Below are positions 1 to 6,989 of a DNA stretch of 6,989 nucleotides, piece by piece. The notes under the pieces are model-generated. The model was not told the DNA's origin and searched no databases. It saw only the letters and a list, made by a program, of their open reading frames with translations. Source of the DNA: Planctomycetota bacterium (GTDB lineage: Bacteria > Planctomycetota > Phycisphaerae > UBA1845); assembly GCA_022561255.1 (NCBI GenBank), contig JADFRO010000154.1:1-6989 (forward strand). The letters are read 5' to 3'. Both the position numbers and the translations under genes were made by a program. Position 1 is the stretch's first letter; the number at the start of each line of letters is the position of its first letter.

Positions 1-1
1 G

Positions 2-124
2 CTGGCTGATTTCCGCGCGGACGCGGCTTGGATAACGCTCGCAACGCTCTGGCTCGTCCTGGAGCACGGTCGCCGTCCGAAAATACGCCGATCCCCCACC
101 GACCCAGTCACACCAGAATTGTAA
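2..124 (+). other. Ambiguous gene edge: open frame running in from the left, ending in TAA
   Basis: This + frame is open from the window edge to a TAA at 122-124 and would encode about 40 C-terminal residues, with a hydrophobic stretch (WITLATLWLVL) followed by a basic, proline-containing tail. It could be the end of an upstream membrane protein. The opposite strand is also open in the mirrored register from about position 172 to the edge and gives a protein-like, charged sequence (for example LQDEPERCERYPSRVRAEIS). That reading has no convincing ribosome binding site, and its best GTG start (170-172) falls inside the regulator's promoter. Base composition by codon position does not separate the two readings. 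I do not recognise either product, and the stretch may also be non-coding. Confidence 0.22.
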
Positions 125-141
125 CGTCCGGTTAACACTGG
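119..141 (+). promoter_or_regulatory. Candidate operator: TAAC direct repeat and overlapping imperfect dyad
   Basis: TAAC occurs at 122-125 and again at 133-136. The two copies are exactly 11 bases apart, about one helical turn, which is the usual geometry of OmpR/PhoB-family half-sites. The second copy also lies at the centre of an imperfect inverted repeat, CCGGT-TAAC-ACTGG (128-141). The element ends about 44 bases upstream of the -10 box, so it sits near -75 to -61 relative to the predicted start. That position suits activation or autoregulation by the adjacent regulator, but this is inferred from position and spacing only. Confidence 0.35.
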
Positions 142-160
142 GGAGCGGCAAAAGGGTGCG

Positions 161-190
161 TTCGTATGCCACGAAGGGGGGGTGTATAAT
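161..190 (+). promoter_or_regulatory. Predicted sigma70-type promoter of the two-component operon
   Basis: A perfect TATAAT -10 hexamer lies at 185-190, preceded by TG at 183-184. The -35 region is poor: TTCGTA at 161-166 with an 18-base spacer is the best match. Transcription would start near 197 and leave a leader of about 88 bases before the regulator's ATG. A strong -10 with a weak -35 is typical of a promoter that needs an activator, which agrees with the direct repeat just upstream. Confidence 0.55.
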
Positions 191-215
191 AGCGGCAGAG
201 GGACGGATCTCTACG

Positions 216-268
216 GCATGGGCCGCTGGTCCTTTCGGTGTGGCCCGTGTCGATGCGAGGCCGCGGCC
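216..268 (+). promoter_or_regulatory. Structured 5' leader of the regulator mRNA
   Basis: Bases 216-224 can pair with 242-250 in a nine-pair stem (two G-U pairs) around a GGGCC/GGCCC core, with a 17-base loop. A perfect 10-base palindrome, GGCCGCGGCC, follows at 259-268, just before the ribosome binding site AAGGA (277-281). GGCC segments are shared between the two elements, so alternative pairings are possible. I recognise no known riboswitch class. The structures may simply reflect GC-rich sequence. Confidence 0.28.
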
Positions 269-284
269 GTTGTGAGAAGGACGC

Positions 285-1031
285 ATGGTCAAAAAACAAA
301 ACATTGTAATCGTTGAGGACGAGGACGCGATCCGACGCGCCATCGTCGACGCGCTGCGCATCTCCGGGTACCACGCGGTCGAGGCCGCGGACGGCGTAAC
401 GGGATTGCGCGAGGCGCGTCGCGGCGGCGTCGACCTCGTACTGCTCGATCTACTTCTGCCACAAATGGACGGATTTGAGGTTCTCGAAGAACTTCGCGTA
501 ACACATCCCGCGCTACCTGTGATCATTTTAACCGCCCGAGGATCGGAAGACGACCGCGTACGTGGGCTTCGCGGCGGCGCCGACGATTACGTGGTGAAAC
601 CGTTTTCCGCGCGAGAATTGCTCGCCCGCGTCGAAGCGGTGCTCCGCCGAAGCCCGGAGCGCACCACACCCGTGGTTCGCATCACCGCCGGTGAGATGAC
701 GGTGGACTGTGCGCGGCGGGAGATCTTACGCCCCGGCGGTGAGCGCGTTCCCCTTTCGGAAATGGAGACCGACATCCTGCAGCGCCTGGCGGCGCACGCA
801 GGACGCGCGGTCTCGCGCGAGGAGTTGCTCGCCTCGGTTTGGGGTCTGCGCGACGGCGGTGTCGAAACGCGCGCGATCGACATGCACATCACCCGACTTC
901 GTCAGAAACTCAGTGGCGGCGAGGCTGAGCCCGCCGTCGAATGGATCGTCACGGTTCGCGGCAAAGGCTACATGCTAGGCCCCGACCTTGCCCTCGTCAC
1001 CGACCCGCAGACCACAGAGGGTAAATCATGA
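285..1031 (+). CDS. OmpR/PhoB-family two-component response regulator
   Basis: A cytoplasmic transcription factor of 248 residues with the full-length two-domain layout of its family. The receiver domain (about 6-122) has the acidic pair E11-D12, phosphoacceptor D55 in the LLDLLLP segment, T83, Y102 and invariant K105 followed by P106-F107. The C-terminal winged helix-turn-helix domain (about 130-231) has a VPLSEMETDIL entry, a recognition region near 193-210 (ETRAIDMHITRLRQKL) and the wing hairpin signature VRGKGYML near 224-231. No key residue is missing. The ATG is preceded by GAGAAGGA, a good ribosome binding site. The stop overlaps the start of the histidine kinase by four bases, so the two are almost certainly co-translated and form a cognate pair. 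The target genes cannot be read from the sequence. Autoregulation is plausible given the upstream direct repeat. Confidence 0.95.
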   Translation: MVKKQNIVIVEDEDAIRRAIVDALRISGYHAVEAADGVTGLREARRGGVDLVLLDLLLPQMDGFEVLEELRVTHPALPVIILTARGSEDDRVRGLRGGADDYVVKPFSARELLARVEAVLRRSPERTTPVVRITAGEMTVDCARREILRPGGERVPLSEMETDILQRLAAHAGRAVSREELLASVWGLRDGGVETRAIDMHITRLRQKLSGGEAEPAVEWIVTVRGKGYMLGPDLALVTDPQTTEGKS

Positions 1032-2908
1032 AGGGGTCGCGGCGGAGCATGTTGGGGGCGGTCGTACTTTTCGTCCTGATCGCCGGTAGCGTCGTAGGCG
1101 GCGTCACCTGGGCTTCGGTTTCCAGCTATCAGCTCGCCAAGAAAACCGTCAGCGAAGAGCATCGAACACACGTGCTTCGCGCGCTGTCGCACATCGAGAG
1201 CCACATGACGTGGATTCTTAACTCTGAGACGGCCCGCCCGGCGACGGATTATGTCGATCGTTACACCGTTCAACCTGACTTCGTAATCACCGACGACGGA
1301 CGCCACCTGGACCCCGACACCCTCACCGTCAAGCTGCCTTCGAGCATTGCGCGCTCCGGTCCCCCTCACGTATGGATGGATCTATATTTTCAGGTTCACC
1401 CGGACGGAACGCTAACCTCTCCCCAGATTGCTGAGCAGGGCGCCGCCTGGCCCGTCGAAAGCGTGCCCAACGCCGCCCCTTCCGAATGGCGCGCACGTCT
1501 CGCGTGGGGTTGGTTCGAGAGATTGTTTTCGCAGGTCGATCTTCGAGAACAGATGGCCAAAGCAGCTTGTTGTGTTCATAGCGAAGACGATCTCGACGCG
1601 GGGGGCGCGTCATTGGCAAGCCAATCGACGGCCGATCCGAAACAGAGCGCCGAGGAGCGCCGGGACGGGCGATCTTCAAGTCCCCGGCCTTCCAGCTTCG
1701 TCGACGTGCAAAGAGATTACGTCCCGACCGAGGAGTGCGTAAACGCCATAATCGTAGAGGGGAACATCCGCACGACGTCATCGCAGACCGGCGACGTACA
1801 GATATCAACCGGGCCGTTCGGAACGCCGTTTTGGATTGAGGGCGCCCCCGACGCGACGCGCAAACTCGCGTTCGTACGCGAATGTTGGCTCGACGCCGCA
1901 CCGTTTTATCAGGGGTTCGTGGGCGACTGGGAACGGTTGAAACCCGAACTGCTCAACCAGATTCACTACCTGTTCCCAGAGGCGGACTTGGAGCCGATCG
2001 TTGAGGGAACACCGCTGAATGAGGCGGCGCGTGCGCTCAAGCCTCAGCAGCTCCCCGTAATCCTGCGCGTCCCGGACATTCCCGGCGGAACGGCGGCGGC
2101 GGCGTGGACGTCGGTCCGAAATCAGCTATTGATTTCCTGGGTCGCGGCGGCGGCTGTCCTGATTGTCGCGGGGTGGGGCGTTAGTAACCTGGTCGCACTC
2201 ACCGAGCGGCGTATGCAGTTCGCCTACGCCGTTACTCACGAACTTCGTACACCGCTCACGACGTTTCGCCTCTACTCGGACATGCTTTCCGCCGGGCTGG
2301 TACCGGAACACGCGAAACAGGAATACCTGGACACCTTGAATCGAGAGTCGATTCGCCTGTCCAAGCTGGTCGAGGGCGTACTCGAGTACGCCCGCCTCGA
2401 GAATCACAAGGTCAATCTTCATCTGACCGACACCGACGGTATCTCACTGCTGCGCGAAGTCGGCGAGACGCTTGAAAGGCGGTGCGAAGAGAACGGCGTA
2501 GCGGCTCGCTTGGAGAACGGATTGGCCCCGTCGAAACGTCTTCGCACCGACGTTAACCTCGTCAACCAGATTGCCGGTGTCCTGGTCAACAACGCCTGCC
2601 GGCACGCGCGGGGTTCCAAAAACCCAACGGTGTTGGTTGCGCTGAACGAAGACAATGGGAAGATTCACCTGGAGGTCGTCGACTCCGGCAACGGTGTTGA
2701 ACTGGCGGACTCACGGCGCATTTTTCGTCCGTTTCGTCGTGGCAGCGACGCCGACAAGGCAGCACGCGGGGGCGTCGGGCTCGGCCTCGCACTCGCGCGC
2801 AACTGGGCTGGGCTGCTCGGCGGCAAGCTGGAGCTCGTCGCGCGACACCATCCACAACTGCACGGCGCACACTTCCGCCTGACGATTCCGGTCAACCTTA
2901 AGACGTAG
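1028..2908 (+). CDS. Membrane sensor histidine kinase with a large unassigned extracytoplasmic domain
   Basis: Partner kinase of the preceding regulator, 626 residues. TM1 spans about residues 8-30 and TM2 about 367-391, enclosing some 335 extracytoplasmic residues. The dimerisation/phosphoacceptor domain has H404 in THELRTP. The ATPase domain has an N box with N521-N522, a G1 box starting at D552 (DSGNGV), an F-box (FRPFRRG) and a G2 box G581-G586 (GGVGLG), so it should be active. No HAMP domain is visible: only about a dozen residues separate TM2 from the phosphoacceptor helix. The sensor region has two conserved-looking parts (about 31-180 and 225-362) joined by a Ser/Arg/Glu-rich linker at about 185-222. 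It contains C181, C182, C237 and C286. From memory it resembles sensor kinases common in Planctomycetota; the ligand is unknown. A GAGGG binding site sits six bases before the ATG, inside the regulator gene. Confidence 0.95.
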   Translation: MKGSRRSMLGAVVLFVLIAGSVVGGVTWASVSSYQLAKKTVSEEHRTHVLRALSHIESHMTWILNSETARPATDYVDRYTVQPDFVITDDGRHLDPDTLTVKLPSSIARSGPPHVWMDLYFQVHPDGTLTSPQIAEQGAAWPVESVPNAAPSEWRARLAWGWFERLFSQVDLREQMAKAACCVHSEDDLDAGGASLASQSTADPKQSAEERRDGRSSSPRPSSFVDVQRDYVPTEECVNAIIVEGNIRTTSSQTGDVQISTGPFGTPFWIEGAPDATRKLAFVRECWLDAAPFYQGFVGDWERLKPELLNQIHYLFPEADLEPIVEGTPLNEAARALKPQQLPVILRVPDIPGGTAAAAWTSVRNQLLISWVAAAAVLIVAGWGVSNLVALTERRMQFAYAVTHELRTPLTTFRLYSDMLSAGLVPEHAKQEYLDTLNRESIRLSKLVEGVLEYARLENHKVNLHLTDTDGISLLREVGETLERRCEENGVAARLENGLAPSKRLRTDVNLVNQIAGVLVNNACRHARGSKNPTVLVALNEDNGKIHLEVVDSGNGVELADSRRIFRPFRRGSDADKAARGGVGLGLALARNWAGLLGGKLELVARHHPQLHGAHFRLTIPVNLKT

Positions 2909-2931
2909 CGATCCACTCAAGAAATATGCGC

Positions 2932-2996
2932 CAGGCTTACCGCCTGTGATGCTGTGAACCGGCGATAGGTATGCGTAAGCAGCGCCGTGACGGCGC
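2932..2996 (+). terminator. Two hairpins downstream of the kinase gene, possible terminator without a U tract
   Basis: CAGGC (2932-2936) and GCCTG (2942-2946) form a five-pair hairpin with a five-base loop. Further on, GCGCCG (2982-2987) and CGGCGC (2991-2996) form a perfect six-pair stem with a TGA loop, extended by two more pairs beyond an A-A mismatch. Neither is followed by a run of T, so these are not classical intrinsic terminators. They lie between two gene pairs and may stop transcription weakly or protect the 3' end of the mRNA. Confidence 0.33.
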
Positions 2997-3015
2997 AGCA
3001 GAGTCGCTCGTTTGA

Positions 3016-3044
3016 TTGACGTAGCCGACGTCCCGGCGTACGCT
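3016..3044 (+). promoter_or_regulatory. Predicted promoter of hldE-gmhA
   Basis: TTGACG (3016-3021) matches five of six bases of the -35 consensus. With a 17-base spacer, TACGCT (3039-3044) keeps the three most conserved -10 bases (T, A and final T). Transcription would start near 3051, 25 bases before the first candidate ATG of hldE. The good -35, ideal spacing and location in the only gap upstream of the operon support the call. The weak -10 leaves it uncertain. Confidence 0.42.
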
Positions 3045-3075
3045 GCCCCCCCTTTGGCACGCGTGCGAACGCGGG

Positions 3076-4587
3076 ATGTCACGACCTGATTCACGGACCG
3101 AAACCATGGCGCACGAACTTGCCCGGTGGATACACGCCCTGAAGGGAAAGCGAATTCTGCTGGTCGGCGACCTGATCCTCGACCGTTACGTCTACGGCGA
3201 TGCGGAGCGGGTCAGCCCGGAGGCGCCCGTTCCCGTACTCCGCATCATCGAAACGCAAGAGGCCGTCGGCGGCAGCGCTAACGTGGCTGCGTGTCTTCGA
3301 GCACTGGGATGCGAGGTCGTCTGCTGCGGAATCGTCGGCGAAGATGCCCACGGTGCGACGCTGCGCACCCTTCTTGCGGAACTCCAAGTCGATACGAAGG
3401 CCGTGCTTACTGTTTCCGGTCGCCCGACGACGACCAAGACCCGCCTCGTAGGGCTCGCTCAGCATCGCCATCGTCAGCAACTCCTTCGCGTGGACGAGGA
3501 GGATACGCGTCCGCTCCCGGACACCGCAGCCAAGTCGCTGACCGACTTAGCGCGAGAACAGATACGCGGGTGCGACGTCGTTTGCATCGAGGATTACGAC
3601 AAGGGTGCGATCAACGCGTCGATGGTGCAAGCCGTACTCGCTGAGGCAAAAAAGCACAACCGCCCCACGCTCGTCGACCCCGCTCGCCTTCGAGATTACG
3701 CGCGATACGCCGGCGCATCGATTGTGACACCGAATCGCGACGAGCTGTCCATCGCCCAGGGTCGCACGCTCGACACCATCGAGGACGTTGCCGCCGCAGC
3801 CAAGAGTTTGATCGACAGACACAATTTCAACGCAGCCGTCGTGACCCTCGATCGCGACGGCGCCGTCCTGGTTCAGCGAAACGAGGAGTGGCAACATCTA
3901 CCTACCGTTCCACGAAGTGTGTACGACAACACGGGCGCTGGTGACGCCGTCCTTGCGATGCTGGCGGGTGCGATCGCCGGCGGAGCGGATCTAGCCGACG
4001 CCGTGAGGTTGGCCAACGTCGCCGGCGGGCTGGAGGTCGAAAAATTCGGCTGTGTGCCGATCTCCGCAGACGAAATTCTCGCCGATCTACGCCTGGAGGA
4101 TCGCATTCACAACGGCAAGCTGTGTAGCCTCGATGAACTCGTCGCCGAACTTAAGCTTCGGCGCGATCGAGGCGAAACCGTGGCCATGACCAACGGCTGT
4201 TTCGACGTCCTCCACGCGGGGCACGTCGATTTTCTAAAACGAAGTCGCCGCGAGGCCTCTCTTCTTGTCGTCGCACTGAACAGCGACGCTTCGATCCGTC
4301 GTCAGAACAAAGGCGCCAATCGCCCCATCAACCGGTTTGAACATCGAGCGATCGTCGTCGGTGCGCTCGAGTGCGTGGACTACGTTGTGGGGTTTGAAGA
4401 ATCAGACCCGAGTACATTGATCGAGCGGATCAAACCCGACGTCTTGATCAAGGGCGAAGACTGGGCCGCAAAGGGCGTGGTCGGTCGTGACCTGGTGGAA
4501 GCAGCCGGAGGCCGCGTTGTCCTGCTCCCGCTTGTCGAGGGATTGAGCACGACCACCATCCTCGAGCGAATCCGAAACGGAGCGTAA
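3076..4587 (+). CDS. hldE: Bifunctional D-glycero-beta-D-manno-heptose-7-phosphate kinase / heptose-1-phosphate adenylyltransferase
   Basis: A cytoplasmic enzyme that phosphorylates D-glycero-D-manno-heptose 7-phosphate to the 1,7-bisphosphate and later adenylylates the 1-phosphate, giving ADP-heptose for lipopolysaccharide inner core. It has 503 residues, against 477 in E. coli HldE. The N-terminal PfkB/ribokinase-type domain (about 24-340) has VGDLILDRY near 30-38, GGSANVA at 65-71 and the TGAGD signature at 286-290 with catalytic D290. The C-terminal nucleotidyltransferase domain (about 370-503) has TNGCFDVLHAGH with the HxGH motif at 380-383, LNSDAS, IKGED at 458-462 and a terminal STTT at 491-494. 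Both activities look intact. The start is uncertain: neither ATG 3076 nor ATG 3106 has a strong ribosome binding site. The second (Met11) fits the family length better, since residues 1-10 look non-conserved. The gene is followed after six bases by gmhA. Confidence 0.95.
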   Translation: MSRPDSRTETMAHELARWIHALKGKRILLVGDLILDRYVYGDAERVSPEAPVPVLRIIETQEAVGGSANVAACLRALGCEVVCCGIVGEDAHGATLRTLLAELQVDTKAVLTVSGRPTTTKTRLVGLAQHRHRQQLLRVDEEDTRPLPDTAAKSLTDLAREQIRGCDVVCIEDYDKGAINASMVQAVLAEAKKHNRPTLVDPARLRDYARYAGASIVTPNRDELSIAQGRTLDTIEDVAAAAKSLIDRHNFNAAVVTLDRDGAVLVQRNEEWQHLPTVPRSVYDNTGAGDAVLAMLAGAIAGGADLADAVRLANVAGGLEVEKFGCVPISADEILADLRLEDRIHNGKLCSLDELVAELKLRRDRGETVAMTNGCFDVLHAGHVDFLKRSRREASLLVVALNSDASIRRQNKGANRPINRFEHRAIVVGALECVDYVVGFEESDPSTLIERIKPDVLIKGEDWAAKGVVGRDLVEAAGGRVVLLPLVEGLSTTTILERIRNGA

Positions 4588-4593
4588 CCGGCG

Positions 4594-5163
4594 ATGTCCG
4601 ACTCGATGAAAGATCAAATCGCCGAGCATCACCAAGCGGTCGAATCCGCTATTGGACAGGTCGAACTGCTCGCGCAAATGGCCGACCGTATCGTCGAATG
4701 TTTCTCATCGAGCGGAAAGCTCTACATTCTCGGTAACGGAGGCAGCGCAGCCGACGCACAACACATCGCCGCGGAGCTTGTCGGCCGGTTCAAACGAGAT
4801 CGCCGAGCACTCCCGGCCGTTGCCTTGACGACGGATAGCTCGATCCTAACCGCAGTGGCCAACGATCTCGGTGCGGAAAACTGTTTTTCTCGTCAGGTTG
4901 AAGCGTTGGTCACGGAAAAGGACGTCGTCTGGGCGTTAAGCGTCTCCGGCCAATCGCCCAACGTGGTGCGTGCAGTAGCATCCGCTCGAAGAATCGGCGC
5001 GACGGTGATCGGATTCACCGGTCGCAGGGGGGACACACTGGCGGAATCGTGCGATCTTTGTTTTCGCGCGAACCACAGCGACAGTGATCGCGTGCAGGAA
5101 GTTCATCAGTTAGCCTACCACCTGATCTGCGATCGAATCGACCGGCATTTTGCCTCGACGTAA
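4594..5163 (+). CDS. gmhA: Phosphoheptose (sedoheptulose-7-phosphate) isomerase
   Basis: A cytoplasmic SIS-domain isomerase converting sedoheptulose 7-phosphate to D-glycero-D-manno-heptose 7-phosphate, the first committed step of the pathway and the one that makes HldE's substrate. At 189 residues it is full length (E. coli GmhA has 192). Visible motifs are LGNGGSAADAQHIAAEL at 46-62, TTDSSILTAVAND at 79-91, SVSGQSPN at 116-123 and RVQEVHQLAYHLI at 166-178. H57, E61, Q168 and H176 align with the zinc and catalytic residues H61, E65, Q172 and H180 of the E. coli enzyme. The other phosphate-binding serines are present. It starts six bases after the hldE stop. GGAG (4579-4582) at the end of hldE, 11 bases before the ATG, is the likely binding site, so translation is probably coupled. 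DiaA-like SIS proteins are the main alternative, but the zinc set and the hldE neighbour favour GmhA. Confidence 0.95.
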   Translation: MSDSMKDQIAEHHQAVESAIGQVELLAQMADRIVECFSSSGKLYILGNGGSAADAQHIAAELVGRFKRDRRALPAVALTTDSSILTAVANDLGAENCFSRQVEALVTEKDVVWALSVSGQSPNVVRAVASARRIGATVIGFTGRRGDTLAESCDLCFRANHSDSDRVQEVHQLAYHLICDRIDRHFAST

Positions 5164-5184
5164 CGCACCACGCGGGTCGGCGTT
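5162..5184. terminator. Weak hairpin in the 21-base convergent gap
   Basis: The gmhA and transpeptidase stops face each other across 21 bases. AACGC (5162-5166) pairs with GCGTT (5180-5184), and ACC (5167-5169) with GGT (5175-5177), leaving a two-base bulge. This imperfect stem fills the whole gap. Neither side has a proper T run, so a bidirectional terminator is only a possibility. If termination fails, the two mRNAs would overlap antisense at their 3' ends. Confidence 0.25.
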
Positions 5185-6906
<1,722 letters not shown>

Positions 6907-6912
6907 GTTTAG

Positions 6913-6917
6913 CTCCC
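6913..6917 (-). promoter_or_regulatory. Ribosome binding site deciding the ggt start
   Basis: On the - strand GGGAG is followed by six bases and then the ATG at 6906-6904. This is near-ideal spacing. The upstream in-frame ATG at 6948 has no comparable site. Confidence 0.75.
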
Positions 6918-6935
6918 GCTGCAATGAGTGGAGAT

Positions 6936-6964
6936 ATTCTATGCTCATACTCTATCCATGTAAA
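6936..6964 (-). promoter_or_regulatory. Strong predicted sigma70 promoter of ggt
   Basis: Read on the - strand: TTTACA (6964-6959) as -35, a 17-base spacer, then TAGAAT (6941-6936) as -10. Each hexamer matches five of six consensus bases. Transcription would begin near 6929, giving a short leader of about 23 bases that contains the GGGAG binding site. Suggests constitutive expression; no operator is obvious in the few bases available upstream. Confidence 0.72.
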
Positions 6965-6989
6965 AACCCAGTATATTCCGTTTGTGTGT

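Noticed and set aside
132..374. Open - strand frame of 80 codons across the regulator promoter and start
   Set aside because: It runs antisense through the TATAAT box, leader and receiver domain start; low-complexity basic product.
968..1369. Open - strand frame of 133 codons across the regulator-kinase junction
   Set aside because: It overlaps two certain genes that are translationally coupled on the other strand, and its product has no recognisable features.
1583..1694. Possible frameshift or foreign insert at the low-complexity part of the kinase
   Set aside because: The reading frame continues without interruption and base composition does not change, so a flexible linker explains it better.
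1329..1901. Open - strand frame of 190 codons inside the histidine kinase gene
   Set aside because: Antisense to the sensor domain, Arg-rich composition typical of a shadow frame, and no upstream promoter or ribosome binding site.

Overview
The window looks like a chromosomal segment of a Gram-negative, moderately GC-rich bacterium. It is densely packed with ordinary chromosomal genes, and I see no mobile elements, CRISPR, tRNA or rRNA. Two points suggest the Planctomycetota. The histidine kinase carries a core and a two-part sensor region that, from memory, resemble a kinase group common in that phylum. The heptose genes hldE and gmhA sit side by side. This assignment is an inference and has not been searched.

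Layout, left to right. Bases 1-284 hold an ambiguous gene edge, then a probable promoter region with a TATAAT -10 box, an upstream TAAC-N7-TAAC direct repeat and a structured leader. From 285 to 2908 there is a two-component operon on the + strand: an OmpR-type response regulator and a membrane histidine kinase whose start and stop codons overlap by 4 bases (ATGA). A 167-base gap (2909-3075) follows, with two hairpins and a plausible promoter. Next comes a second + strand operon: hldE (kinase/adenylyltransferase) and, 6 bases later, gmhA (sedoheptulose-7-phosphate isomerase). These two proteins supply three activities of the ADP-heptose pathway for lipopolysaccharide inner core. The phosphatase (GmhB) and epimerase (HldD) are not in the window. 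A convergent secreted gamma-glutamyltranspeptidase-family gene lies on the - strand (5185-6906), separated from gmhA by only 21 bases. Its well-formed promoter lies in the AT-rich right edge.

The common theme is the cell envelope: a membrane sensor, lipopolysaccharide precursor synthesis and a periplasmic Ntn-hydrolase. Nothing in the sequence proves that the two-component pair regulates the neighbours. I do not see a clearly new multi-gene system. The parts most worth a second look are the kinase's large unassigned extracytoplasmic domain, the non-classical active-site motifs of the transpeptidase-like enzyme, and the likely operator and leader of the regulator operon.
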